Positions 9,546-18,310 of a stretch of DNA of 64,000 nt are shown here, piece after piece. Numbering within the stretch: position 1 is the stretch's first letter; every line of letters starts with the position of its first letter. Where the stretch lies: assembly GCA_963781775.1 (NCBI GenBank), contig CAWAHE010000013.1, positions 84,874-148,873 on the forward strand. The letters run 5' to 3'. The translations under genes were made by a program, and so were the position numbers. Source of the DNA: CAVSRC01 sp963781775. GTDB lineage: Bacteria > Pseudomonadota > Alphaproteobacteria > Rhizobiales > Kaistiaceae. The notes below the pieces were generated by a model. It was not told the DNA's origin, did not search any database, and worked only from the letters and a program-made list of their open reading frames with translations.

Positions 9546-10493
9546 ATGGCGCGTCGGCGCATCATCATCGACACCGATCCGGGACAGGACGACGCCGTTG
9601 CCGTCCTGACCGCGCTCGCCTCGCCTGATGATTTCGAGGTGCTCGGCATCGTTGCCGTCGCCGGCAATGTGCCGCTGGTCCACACCGAACGGAACGCCCG
9701 GCGTCTGGTGGAACTGGCCGGACGCACCGATGTGACGGTCTACGCCGGGTGCGCGGGGCCGCTGGCGCGTCCGTGGCTGCACACCGCCGAGCATGTGCAC
9801 GGGCCGACCGGTCTCGACGGCTACGCGTTGCCGGAGCCGGTGACGCCGCTTGGCACAAAGCATGGCGTCGATTTCCACGTCGATACGATCATGGCGGCGC
9901 CGGAAGGCGATATCACCCTCTGCACGCTCGGGCCCCTCACCAACGTCGCCATGGCCTTGGTCAAGCAGCCGGCCATCGCGGGCAGAATCCGCGAGATCGT
10001 TATGATGGGCGGCGCCTATTTCGAGGTCGGCAACATCACGCCGGCGGCGGAGTTCAACATCTACGTCGATCCGGAAGCGGCCGACGTCGTGTTCCGCAGC
10101 GGCATCCCGATCACGGTCGCTCCGCTCGATGTCACCCACCGGGTGCTGACCACCGCGGCGCGCCGGCAGGCGTTCGCGGACATCGGCAACAAAGCCGGCG
10201 AGGCCGTGGCCGGGCTGCTGTCCTTCTCGGAGCGCTTCGACCTCGCGAAATACGGCGGGATTGGCGCACCGCTACACGATCCCTGCGTGATCGCCTGGCT
10301 GCTGAAGCCGGACCTGTTCACCGGCCGCCACATCAACGTCAGCATCGAGACGGCGAGCGAACTCACGCGCGGCATGACCGTCGCCGACTGGTGGCGGGTC
10401 ACCGACCGGCCGGCCAATGCGATGTTCCTGCGCGAGGCGGATGCCGACGGATACTATGCGCTGCTGGCGGAACGCCTGGCACGCCTTCCCTGA
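9546..10493 (+). CDS. Nucleoside hydrolase (inosine/uridine-preferring type)
   Basis: Cleaves the N-glycosidic bond of ribonucleosides. The calcium-binding signature IDTDPGQDDA lies at residues 9-18, MGGAYFEVGNITPAAEFNIYVDPEAA near 155-180 covers the ribose-binding stretch, and the closing calcium Asp is in HDPCVIAW near 240. 315 residues is normal for the RihA/RihB/IunH family. It starts 13 bases after the aldo/keto reductase. It may salvage pyrimidine or purine nucleosides; base preference is not determined by what I can see. Confidence 0.92.
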   Translation: MARRRIIIDTDPGQDDAVAVLTALASPDDFEVLGIVAVAGNVPLVHTERNARRLVELAGRTDVTVYAGCAGPLARPWLHTAEHVHGPTGLDGYALPEPVTPLGTKHGVDFHVDTIMAAPEGDITLCTLGPLTNVAMALVKQPAIAGRIREIVMMGGAYFEVGNITPAAEFNIYVDPEAADVVFRSGIPITVAPLDVTHRVLTTAARRQAFADIGNKAGEAVAGLLSFSERFDLAKYGGIGAPLHDPCVIAWLLKPDLFTGRHINVSIETASELTRGMTVADWWRVTDRPANAMFLREADADGYYALLAERLARLP

Positions 10494-10574
10494 CGGGAGG
10501 CGCCAAAGCGCCGCGCCGTGCCGTCTGAAAAAGCGCGTATGGTGGATTTTTCGTCCACCTGATTCCTCCTCCTG

Positions 10575-11462
10575 ATGATCAAGGGCGTTCTCGCCGGTTT
10601 CCTCGCTTACGGGCTGTTCTCCTGCGCGGACGCCTGCGTGAAGGCGCTGGGCGGCAGCCTGTCGGTCTTCCAGATCGGCTTCTTCATCACGCTCGCGTCG
10701 CTGTCGACGTTCGGCTTTGGCCGGGCCAAATCGGAACGCTGGAGCGAGGTCTTCCGGATGAACCGGCCGGTGCTGGTTTTTGTCCGCGCCGGCAGCGGCA
10801 TCATCGCGGGCCTGCTCGGGGTGTACGCCTTCACCACGCTGCCGTTCGCGGAGGCCTATTCCGTCCTGTTCCTGATGCCGCTGTTCGCAACCATGCTGTC
10901 GATCCCGATCCTTGGCGAACGCGTTGGCTGGCGGCGCTGGCTCGCGATCGCGACCGGTTTTCTGGGCGTGCTGCTGGTCGTGCGGCCGGGCTTCCACGAA
11001 CTGCACCTCGGTCATCTCACCGCGGCGCTGGCGTCGGTTTTCGCGGCGATTTCGATGATCGTGCTGCGTATGCTGGGGCCGACCGAAAAGCGCATCAGCC
11101 TGCTGGCGGTGCTCTATCTCTCTGCCATCACCGTCAATGGCCTGCTCAGCATCACGGATTTCCGTCCGGTGACGGCGAGCGACGTCCTCCTGATCGCGCT
11201 GGGCGGGGTCGCCGGTGGTTTCGGTCAGATCGCCATGCTGGCGGCAACCCGCCTGGCGCCGCCCAACCGGGTGGCGCCCGCCCAATACAGCCAGATCATC
11301 TGGGCGCTGGCCATCGGCGCTGCCTTCTTCGGCGAATTCCCGGACGGCATCGCCTTCGTCGGGATGGCGCTGGTGGTTCTGTCCGGCCTGTTCACGTTCT
11401 TCCGCGAAGAGCAGTTGCGCGGCTGGTCGCGCCGCACCATCCTGATGCGCAACCGGCCGTGA
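10575..11462 (+). CDS. DMT-family (EamA) inner-membrane transporter
   Basis: 295 residues with about ten hydrophobic segments in two repeated EamA halves, the drug/metabolite transporter layout. The second half begins near LTAALASVFAAISMIVLRML, and the end of the first has the typical GERVGWRRWLAIATGFLGVLLVVRPG. The substrate is unknown. It starts 81 bases after the nucleoside hydrolase and is convergent with the PLP enzyme downstream (4 bases between stops). Confidence 0.88.
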   Translation: MIKGVLAGFLAYGLFSCADACVKALGGSLSVFQIGFFITLASLSTFGFGRAKSERWSEVFRMNRPVLVFVRAGSGIIAGLLGVYAFTTLPFAEAYSVLFLMPLFATMLSIPILGERVGWRRWLAIATGFLGVLLVVRPGFHELHLGHLTAALASVFAAISMIVLRMLGPTEKRISLLAVLYLSAITVNGLLSITDFRPVTASDVLLIALGGVAGGFGQIAMLAATRLAPPNRVAPAQYSQIIWALAIGAAFFGEFPDGIAFVGMALVVLSGLFTFFREEQLRGWSRRTILMRNRP

Positions 11463-11466
11463 GCGG

Positions 11467-12528
11467 TCAGCGCGTGCGCCCGCGCGCCGCCACCGCCCAT
11501 GTCGCCACGACCTTGTCGCCTTCCACGGCATAGACCTCGTCCACCATGTTGCTCACCACGCAACAATGGTTGGGAACGATGCGCACCACTTCGCCGACCC
11601 TGGGCCGCTTCTCTGCCGCCGACAGGTCAAGCACGCCGTGCTCTTCGGACAAGTTGGCGACCACGCCGCCGGGATAGTCGACGACGCGGCCAAATCCCTT
11701 GACGGAATACTGCTCGCGGGTGAGCACCTTGGAGCCGGCGTCGATAATGGCGCGGTCGGCGGTCGGCGTGCTCACCACGGTGGCGCGCACATGCATGGCG
11801 CATTCGTCCATGGTGGCAGCCCCGGCTTCCATCATCATCACGTCGTTATAGACGTAGGTTCCGGCGCGGTGCTCGGTCATCATCGGGAAATCGGCGAGCG
11901 TCAGCAGGGCAGGGGAGCCACCGCCGGAAACCACCGGCACGGGGATATGGTCGGCAGCGAACAACTCGAGCGCGCGGTTCATGAAATCGTTGGTGCCGGG
12001 CGCCCTGTTCGGAAAGGTCATCAGTCCCTCGAAGCGGATGCGCGGCAGGTTCATGGCGAACCGGGCGAGTTCGCGCGCCGCTTCCGGCGTCTGGACGCCG
12101 TTGCGACCCATGCCTGTGTCGCATTCGATCAGCAGGGGGACGTCGCGGCCGTGGCGGACGCCGGCTTCCGACAGGCCGCGCACGACCGTGTCGTTGTCGG
12201 CCACGACGGCGAGGCGTTTGACGCGGGTCGAGAGCTCCATCAGCCGGTCGGTCTTCTTCTCGCCGACGATGTTGAAGGTGAGCAGGATGTCGTCGGCGAC
12301 GCCGGCATCAATGAAGACGGCGACCTCGCCGAGTTTCTGGCAGGTGAGGCCGACGGCGCCGGCGGCCATCTGCATGCGGCCGATCTCCGGGATCTTGTGG
12401 GTCTTGATGTGCGGCCGGTTGCCGATGCCGCGGGTATCGGTGAGCTTCTGGGCGCGGCCAATATTGGCCTTCAGCCTGTCCGTCAGAATGGTCACGGCTG
12501 GCGTTTCTAGGTCGCTGACGCTGTTCAC
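11467..12528 (-). CDS. DSD1 / D-threonine aldolase-type PLP enzyme
   Basis: Fold-type III PLP enzyme with an alanine racemase-like N-terminal barrel. The Schiff-base Lys is in NRPHIKTHK near residue 40-45, and the C-terminal metal site reads NHCCVVSN near 330. From memory of the family, D-serine dehydratase uses His-x-Cys and D-threonine aldolase His-x-Asp here, so the His-Cys-Cys pattern favours the DSD-like branch. The likely start is the GTG at 12528, preceded by GAGAGGA. 353 residues. Role probably D-amino acid or D-hydroxy amino acid breakdown. Confidence 0.82.
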   Translation of the reverse strand: MNSVSDLETPAVTILTDRLKANIGRAQKLTDTRGIGNRPHIKTHKIPEIGRMQMAAGAVGLTCQKLGEVAVFIDAGVADDILLTFNIVGEKKTDRLMELSTRVKRLAVVADNDTVVRGLSEAGVRHGRDVPLLIECDTGMGRNGVQTPEAARELARFAMNLPRIRFEGLMTFPNRAPGTNDFMNRALELFAADHIPVPVVSGGGSPALLTLADFPMMTEHRAGTYVYNDVMMMEAGAATMDECAMHVRATVVSTPTADRAIIDAGSKVLTREQYSVKGFGRVVDYPGGVVANLSEEHGVLDLSAAEKRPRVGEVVRIVPNHCCVVSNMVDEVYAVEGDKVVATWAVAARGRTR

Positions 12529-12654
12529 GATCGTCCTCTCGTCTGTCTGGCTTCGGCAATGATACGGTATATCCGGCACGGACGGTGCATGACTTGACCG
12601 GAAACGGAGCCGCGCCAGTTATGGCGCTTCGGCCACAGCCGCAGGGGGAAGAAG

Positions 12655-13263
12655 ATGGTCACGCGAGGCTTTTTCGGACGCCGTCCAAGCGAAGAGGACG
12701 CCAAGCGTATCCCGCCGGGTCAGTACCTTGAGAAGGGCTTCCCGGTTCTATCCGCCGGGCCGACGCCGATCGTGAAGCCCGCCGATTGGCGCTTTACCGT
12801 CAAGATCGGCCCGAAACCGGTAAAAAGCTGGAGCTACGAGGAATTCCAGGCCCTGCCGCAGACCGATCTCAAACGCGACATCCATTGCGTGACCAAGTGG
12901 ACCAAGTTCGACACCGAGTGGCGCGGCGTCCTGTTCGACGACATCCTCAAGGCCGCGGGCGTCGACATCCCGCCGACCGACTACATTCTTGCCCATTCCT
13001 ATGACGGCTACTCGACCAATGTGCCGGTCAAGGACCTTGTCGACACGCAGGCGATGGTGGCGACGCATTACGCGGGCTACCCGATCACCTCGGACCATGG
13101 TGGACCGGCCAGGCTGCTGGTGCCCCACCTGTATTTCTGGAAATCGGCCAAATGGGTGAACGCCCTGCAGTTCACCGAGAAGGACGAGCCGGGTTTCTGG
13201 GAACTGCGCGGATACCATATATATGGCGATCCTTGGCGCGAGCAGCGCTTCACCGGCGACTGA
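12655..13263 (+). CDS. Sulfite oxidase-like molybdopterin oxidoreductase
   Basis: 202 residues, a compact Moco-domain protein of the sulfite oxidase/MsrP superfamily. The expected molybdenum-ligand Cys is in DIHCVTKW near residue 80; SYDGYSTNVPV and HGGPARLLVPHLYFWKSAKWV are the conserved pterin-binding stretches. No twin-arginine signal is seen (it starts MVTRGFFGRRP), so a cytoplasmic site is likely. GGGGGAAG precedes the ATG. The flavin reductase gene begins 13 bases downstream and is a likely electron partner. The natural substrate is unknown. Confidence 0.87.
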   Translation: MVTRGFFGRRPSEEDAKRIPPGQYLEKGFPVLSAGPTPIVKPADWRFTVKIGPKPVKSWSYEEFQALPQTDLKRDIHCVTKWTKFDTEWRGVLFDDILKAAGVDIPPTDYILAHSYDGYSTNVPVKDLVDTQAMVATHYAGYPITSDHGGPARLLVPHLYFWKSAKWVNALQFTEKDEPGFWELRGYHIYGDPWREQRFTGD

Positions 13264-13276
13264 CGGAAGCAATTTC

Positions 13277-14065
13277 ATGGAGCAGATCGTTCCGCCCGGC
13301 GGGCGCCTCGCCTGGCAGGAAGCGACGATCACCGCGATCGAGGCGCTGACGCCGCGGGTCAAGAGCTTCAAGCTCCGGCCGCCGCAATGGCGCGGATTCC
13401 GGGCAGGCCAGCATGTCGACGTGCGGCTGACGGCGCCGGATGGCTATCAGGCCGAGCGCAGCTATTCGATCGGCTCTGCGCCGGAAGCCGATGACGTCGA
13501 ACTGATCGTGGAGCGGCTGGAGGAGGGCGAGGTGTCGCCATTCTTCCATGAGATCGTGGCGCCTGGCGACACGGTTGAGATGCGCGGACCGATCGGCGGC
13601 CACTTCACCTGGCAGAAAAAGGACGGCGGGCCGCTCCTCCTCGTCGGCGGCGGGTCGGGCATGGTGCCCCTGCTCTCGATGCTGCGCCATCGCGCCCTGG
13701 TCGCGCCCGACGTTCCGGTTGCCTTCATCTATTCGGCGCGCACCCGCGAGGAAGTGATTTACAACGAAGAGCTGATGCGCAGCGCCGAAAGCGAGATGAA
13801 CATCATGCTGGCGATCACGCTGACCCGCGAGGAAAACGTCGAAATGCCGTTCCGCATGGGCCGCATCGGCGCCGAACTGGTCAGCGAGATCATCGACGGC
13901 TTCGATGGGCTGCCGCGGCATAGCTTCGTGTGTGGTTCGACGGCCTTCGTCGATTCCGCGACCCGGCTGCTGCTCGACATGGGCGTCGCGTTTCCGACCA
14001 TCAAGACGGAGCGCTACGGCGGCGACCCGGCGCGCGAGGGCGTCGCCGGTCCGCCGGGGCCGTAG
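13277..14065 (+). CDS. FAD/NAD-binding ferredoxin-reductase-like protein
   Basis: 262-residue flavoprotein reductase. The FAD-binding RSYSIGS is near residue 62 and the nucleotide-binding GGGSGMVPLLSMLR near 123, followed by the FIYSARTREEVIY segment typical of the ferredoxin-NADP reductase superfamily. The C-terminus lacks a 2Fe-2S plant-type ferredoxin domain. The ATG at 13277 was chosen because the earlier in-frame start would overlap the upstream gene. It probably passes NAD(P)H electrons to the Moco protein immediately upstream. Confidence 0.88.
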   Translation: MEQIVPPGGRLAWQEATITAIEALTPRVKSFKLRPPQWRGFRAGQHVDVRLTAPDGYQAERSYSIGSAPEADDVELIVERLEEGEVSPFFHEIVAPGDTVEMRGPIGGHFTWQKKDGGPLLLVGGGSGMVPLLSMLRHRALVAPDVPVAFIYSARTREEVIYNEELMRSAESEMNIMLAITLTREENVEMPFRMGRIGAELVSEIIDGFDGLPRHSFVCGSTAFVDSATRLLLDMGVAFPTIKTERYGGDPAREGVAGPPGP

Positions 14066-14169
14066 AGCCGCTGAACGTCTGTGCCAGGCACTGGCTTGAT
14101 GTGACGGGCCCGGACTTGGTATCTCCATGCTAGCAGATCCAACCTGAAAATGCGCAGGCGGCCAAGGCA

Positions 14170-15135
14170 TTGAGTGACCGCGTGATCGACTGGCTTCTCG
14201 ATTCGGATCCATCGATCCGGTGGCAGGTTATGCGCGATCTCATCGACGCCCCGCCGTCGGAGTGGGCGGCGGAGCGGAGAAAGATCGAGAGCGTGGGTTG
14301 GGGCGCCAGGTTACTCGCCTGCCAGGACGAGGACGGCCAATGGGCGGGTGGCGCCTTCCTGCCGCGCGAGTTCGATCGCCGGGAGTGGCATGAGGTTGGC
14401 CAGCCGTGGACTGCCACCAGCTTTTCATTGTCGCAACTTCGGGAGTTTGGCCTCGATCCCGCGTCTGACAGGGCCAAACGGACGGTTGAATTGGTCGGTG
14501 CAAATTCGCATTGGGACCACGCCGGTCAACCCTTCTGGGAGGGTGAAGTCGAGGAGTGCATCAACGGCCGGACCGTTGCCGACGGCGCCTATTTTGGGGT
14601 CGACGTCTCGTCGATTGTCGACCGGCTGGTTGGCGAGCGCCTCGATGACGGCGGCTGGAACTGCGAGCGGATCAACGGTTCGGCCCGCTCGTCCTTCGCC
14701 AGCACGATCAACGTGCTAGAGGGCCTTTTGGAGTACGAGAGAACCACCGGGGGTACCCCCGAATCCCAAGAGGCGCGCAGGTCGGGAGAGGAATATCTGC
14801 TGGAACGCCGCCTCTTCCGCCGTCTGGGTACCGGAGAGCCGGCCGATGAGCAATTCCTGAGCCTGCTGCACCCGAACCGCTGGCGCTACGACGTCCTGCG
14901 CGCACTCGACTATTTCCGCGCCGCCGGCATGCTTACGGGTGCCGATCCCGATCCGCGGCTCGGTGAGGCAATCGACCACATTCGCTCGAGACGCTCGATA
15001 GACGGCACCTGGCCTCTCGATTGGAGCCCGCCGGGACGGGTGTGGTTCGAGGTCGATGACGGAGAGGGCGAGCCTTCCCGATGGGTCACCCTCCGCGCCA
15101 TGCGAGTGCTCAGATGGTGGGAGCGCTATGGCTGA
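14170..15135 (+). CDS. Squalene/terpenoid cyclase-like repeat protein
   Basis: 321 residues, soluble and Trp-rich, with two stretches like the QW repeats of alpha-alpha barrel cyclases and prenyltransferases: LLACQDEDGQWAG near residue 50 and LDDGGWNCER near 160, plus SIDGTWPLDW near 280. It lacks a DxDD-type class II catalytic motif and is half the size of squalene-hopene cyclase, so it is probably not a hopene cyclase. Start is a TTG at 14170. The role is unknown; a carbohydrate- or peptide-processing alpha/alpha toroid is an alternative. Confidence 0.65.
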   Translation: MSDRVIDWLLDSDPSIRWQVMRDLIDAPPSEWAAERRKIESVGWGARLLACQDEDGQWAGGAFLPREFDRREWHEVGQPWTATSFSLSQLREFGLDPASDRAKRTVELVGANSHWDHAGQPFWEGEVEECINGRTVADGAYFGVDVSSIVDRLVGERLDDGGWNCERINGSARSSFASTINVLEGLLEYERTTGGTPESQEARRSGEEYLLERRLFRRLGTGEPADEQFLSLLHPNRWRYDVLRALDYFRAAGMLTGADPDPRLGEAIDHIRSRRSIDGTWPLDWSPPGRVWFEVDDGEGEPSRWVTLRAMRVLRWWERYG

Positions 15136-15149
15136 ACCGGACCTCCGGT

Positions 15150-16049
15150 CTACTTCTTTCCCTTAAGCTTCGGTGCCGCTCCGGCGAGCTGTTTGCGCCA
15201 GGCGTATTTCGGCTTGTAGCCGAGCACGTCGCGCGCCTTGTCGATCGAGATCAGCGACTCGTTCGCCTTGACCGGGCGCTTGCGCTTCGACTTCGGGAAG
15301 ACCTTGTCGAGCAATTCGTCATTGGACCGGCTCATAACCAAATCGGCGTTGGCGATGCCAAAGACGTGGGCGCCCTTGAGCTTCGATTCGAGCGCCAGCG
15401 CGACCGCCTGCGAGGCATCGCGCGCGTCGATGTAGGTCCAAAGGTTGAAGTGGCGGCCGTGCGGGTCCTTGTCGAACTCGGGAAAGCGGGCGTAGTCCTC
15501 CTCGGCCTGGACGTTGGAGAAGCGCAGCCCGATGATCTTGGTGCGCGGATCCCAGCGGCAGAATTGCTCGGCCATCTTCTCGCCCATGAGCTTGGAGAGC
15601 GAATAAGCGCTTTCCGGCCGCTCGATCTCCTCGTCCACCGGGACATAGGCCGGACCCTTGGGGTAAGGGATGCCATAGACCGTCTCGCTCGACGCCCACA
15701 CCACGTTGCGGATGCCGAGCTGTCGCGCCGCCTCGAACACGTTGTAGGTCGAGACCGTATTGGTGGCGAAGGTGACGTGGTTGGTTGCCTGGCCCGGCGC
15801 CGCGATGGCGGCGAGATGCACGATCCCGGTCACCTTGGAGACGCGGTCGTCGATCATCGAAAAGGCGGCCATTGCCTGACCGAAATCGGTGACGTCGGCG
15901 CGGGCATAGCGCACGTCGCCGGGCAGTGGCGGGTTGTGGCGATCGGGCGGCGGCGCCACGTCGACGGAGGTCACGTCAAATCCGTGGTCCATCAGGTACC
16001 TGACGCAGACGCGCCCGAGTTTTCCGCTTCCTCCGGTGACCACGATCAT
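15150..16049 (-). CDS. NAD-dependent epimerase/dehydratase
   Basis: Extended SDR of 299 residues. The N-terminal NAD site GGSGKLG is at about residues 6-12, the acidic ribose-binding Asp in VTSVDVA near 33, and the catalytic Ser-Tyr-Lys set is WASSETVYG near 118 and YSLSK near 150. The ATG at 16049 has GGGGAGA upstream. Sugar-nucleotide epimerase or uronate dehydrogenase activity is possible. It lies between a cyclase-like gene and a methyltransferase gene with no clear functional link. Confidence 0.85.
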   Translation of the reverse strand: MIVVTGGSGKLGRVCVRYLMDHGFDVTSVDVAPPPDRHNPPLPGDVRYARADVTDFGQAMAAFSMIDDRVSKVTGIVHLAAIAAPGQATNHVTFATNTVSTYNVFEAARQLGIRNVVWASSETVYGIPYPKGPAYVPVDEEIERPESAYSLSKLMGEKMAEQFCRWDPRTKIIGLRFSNVQAEEDYARFPEFDKDPHGRHFNLWTYIDARDASQAVALALESKLKGAHVFGIANADLVMSRSNDELLDKVFPKSKRKRPVKANESLISIDKARDVLGYKPKYAWRKQLAGAAPKLKGKK

Positions 16050-16182
16050 GACGCATCTCCCCAAGTTTCTTGTCGCTTGTGAACGGAGACCGGATTACCC
16101 CTTCCAGCCGCCCGTGGCAAAGGCTGCTGGCGTCTCGCTTGCATGCGCGCTTTGCGGCAAGGTGGCTGGCGGGGGGCCCGAG

Positions 16183-17022
16183 ATGAGCGACGATCCTGGC
16201 GAGAAGACGGTTGGCGACCGCTGGTCGGATATGTCCGATCCCGCCGTAGCGGCCGATGCGGCACGCCGGCTGGCGCGACGGGCGAGCGCGCGCTCCGAGA
16301 TCGAGGCGCGGCGGCGGGCGCTCGACCTCCTCGACCCGAGGCCCGGCGAGATCGTCGTCGACGTCGGGGCTGGACCCGGCCTGATGGCGCTGGAGGTGGC
16401 GGCACGGGTGGCGCCGGGTGGACGGGTGTTCGCGGTCGATCCGTCGGCGCCGCTGCTTGACCACGCGCGCGCGGCGGCAAGTGCGGCCGGCGTCGGCCAT
16501 ATGGTCGATTGCAGGGTTGCCGACGGCCGCAAGCTGCCCTTCGGGCCGGCGGCCTTCGATGCCGCTTTCTGCCACTGGGTGCTTCTGCACGTCGAGGATC
16601 CGCTGGCGATGGTCCGCGAGATGAAGCGGGTGACGCGGCGTGGCGGCCGCGTGATGTGCGTCGAGATGGACTGGGAAACGTTGACCGTCCATCCGGGCTA
16701 TGAGGGTCTCACGCGGCGCATCCTGCAACACGCGCAGAGCCGGCAGGTCGACGCGTGGATCGGGCGGCGGCTGTCGCCGCTGTTCCGTGAGTGCGGCTTC
16801 CGCGACATCGTAGTCGAGCCGCTGGTCGGCGTGGACGAGGGCGGCGGCGACCGCGCCTGGCTCGAATTCCTTCAGGAGCGGGCCGGCATCGCCCTGGAGG
16901 GCAAGGCGATCACGCCGACAGAGGCGCGTGAGTGGATCGCCGCGCTGGAGGAAGCATTCGCCGGCGGACGCTTCTTCTTCTCCGTCACCCAGTTCGCCGT
17001 GCTCGGCCGCGTGCCGGACTAG
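16183..17022 (+). CDS. Class I SAM-dependent methyltransferase
   Basis: 279 residues. SAM motif I is IVVDVGAGPGLMAL near residues 52-65, the acidic loop is FAVDPSAPLL near 85, and FCHWVLLHVEDP near 130 is motif IV. The C-terminal EFLQERAGIALEG section resembles Methyltransf_11 small-molecule enzymes such as the first methyltransferase in this window. I took the ATG at 16183 because the sequence before it reads as low-complexity. The last four bases overlap the convergent glycerate kinase. Confidence 0.83.
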   Translation: MSDDPGEKTVGDRWSDMSDPAVAADAARRLARRASARSEIEARRRALDLLDPRPGEIVVDVGAGPGLMALEVAARVAPGGRVFAVDPSAPLLDHARAAASAAGVGHMVDCRVADGRKLPFGPAAFDAAFCHWVLLHVEDPLAMVREMKRVTRRGGRVMCVEMDWETLTVHPGYEGLTRRILQHAQSRQVDAWIGRRLSPLFRECGFRDIVVEPLVGVDEGGGDRAWLEFLQERAGIALEGKAITPTEAREWIAALEEAFAGGRFFFSVTQFAVLGRVPD

Positions 17023-18284
17023 ATCACCAGGACGGCGCGGAAATCGTTGACGTTGGTCAGCGTCGGCCCGGTGACGACGAGATCCTCGAGTGCCGAGAAG
17101 AAGGACCAGACGTCGTTGGCCGCGAGGCTTGCGCGTGCGTCAAGGCCGCGCTGCCGGGCGCGGGCGAGCGTGTCGGGCGTGACAATGGCGCCGGCATTGT
17201 CCTGGCTGCCGTCGATCCCGTCGGTATCGCCAGCCAGCGCGAAAATCCCCTGCGCGCCGTTCAATCCGATGGCGAGGCCGGCGAGGAATTCGGCGTTGCG
17301 GCCGCCCTTTCCCTTGCCATGCACGGTCACCGTGGTTTCACCGCCCGAAAGCAGGACCGCCGGCTTCCCAACCGGATGAGAGTTGAGCCGGGCCGAGAGG
17401 GCGATACCGGCCATGACGCGGCCTGCCTCGCGGGCCTCTCCCTCGATGGCGTCGCCAAGGATGATCGGCGTGATGCCGGCGTCACGCGCGACCCGCGCGG
17501 CGGCTTCGAGGCTCGTCAGCGGCGAGGCAACGATCATGGTCCGGCTTTTGCCGAGCCGTTCGTCGCCGGGTTTCGGTGTCTCGTCGTCCGCCTTGGCCAA
17601 GCGCGCAACAACAGCGGCCGGCGGTGTGATGCCGTAGCGGGCAAGGATGGCGCGCGCATCGGCGAAAGTCGACGGGTCGGCTACGGTCGGACCGGACGCG
17701 ATGACGCTGGGGTCGTCACCGGGTACGTCGGAGATCAGCAGGCTCACCAGTTCGGCCGGCCACGTCGCCGCCGCCAACCGGCCGCCCTTGATGGCGGATA
17801 GATGCTTGCGGACCGCGTTCATCTCGCCGATGTCGGCACCGGATGCCAGGAGCGCGCGGTTCACGGCCTGCTTGTCGGCCAGCGTGATGCCCTCCGCCGG
17901 CAGCGCCAGCAACGCCGAGCCGCCGCCGGAAATCAGGCAAAGCACCAGATCATCCGGTCCCGCGGTGCGTGCCAGTTCGAGAATGCGCCTGGCGGCGTCG
18001 CGGCCGCGTTCGTTGGGCACCGGATGGGCCGCCTCGACGATCTCGATCCGCTTGCAAGGCACGGCATGGCCGTAGCGGGTGACAACGAGCCCGGAAATCT
18101 CGCCCGGCCAATGATCCTCGACCGCCTTCGCCATCGCGGCCGAGGCCTTGCCGGCGCCGAGCACGATGGTGCGGCCCCTGGGCGGCGGCGGAAGGTGAGG
18201 GGGCACGACTTTCGCGGGATCGGCGGCGGCGACGGCCGCTCCGAAAAGGCTCTGCAGGAATGTGCGTTCGTCGCCCGGATTCAT
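17019..18284 (-). CDS. Glycerate 2-kinase (GckA/TtuD, MOFRL type)
   Basis: Phosphorylates D-glycerate to 2-phosphoglycerate, feeding glycolysis. 421 residues with the two-domain DUF4147-MOFRL architecture: VLGAGKASAAMAKAVE near 42, CLISGGGSALLALP near 115, LLISDVPGDDPSVIASGPT near 185, and a C-terminal MOFRL region with SGGETTVTV, KGGRNAEF and AGDTDGIDG. The gene precedes no obvious partner, but the PfkB kinase upstream on the same strand (27-base gap) probably shares its transcript. It fits the sugar-acid theme of the 25-33 kb region. Confidence 0.92.
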   Translation of the reverse strand: MNPGDERTFLQSLFGAAVAAADPAKVVPPHLPPPPRGRTIVLGAGKASAAMAKAVEDHWPGEISGLVVTRYGHAVPCKRIEIVEAAHPVPNERGRDAARRILELARTAGPDDLVLCLISGGGSALLALPAEGITLADKQAVNRALLASGADIGEMNAVRKHLSAIKGGRLAAATWPAELVSLLISDVPGDDPSVIASGPTVADPSTFADARAILARYGITPPAAVVARLAKADDETPKPGDERLGKSRTMIVASPLTSLEAAARVARDAGITPIILGDAIEGEAREAGRVMAGIALSARLNSHPVGKPAVLLSGGETTVTVHGKGKGGRNAEFLAGLAIGLNGAQGIFALAGDTDGIDGSQDNAGAIVTPDTLARARQRGLDARASLAANDVWSFFSALEDLVVTGPTLTNVNDFRAVLVI

Positions 18285-18310
18285 CTGGCGCCCTGCTTCA
18301 TGCTCGTGGC

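Noticed and set aside
8267..9727. Long minus-strand open frame opposite the aldo/keto reductase and nucleoside hydrolase
   Set aside because: Arg/Asp/Glu-rich shadow of GC-rich genes with no family motif or ribosome site; the + strand genes are clear.
10272..11531. Minus-strand frame opposite the DMT transporter
   Set aside because: His/Gln/Arg-rich low-complexity shadow of the + strand gene.
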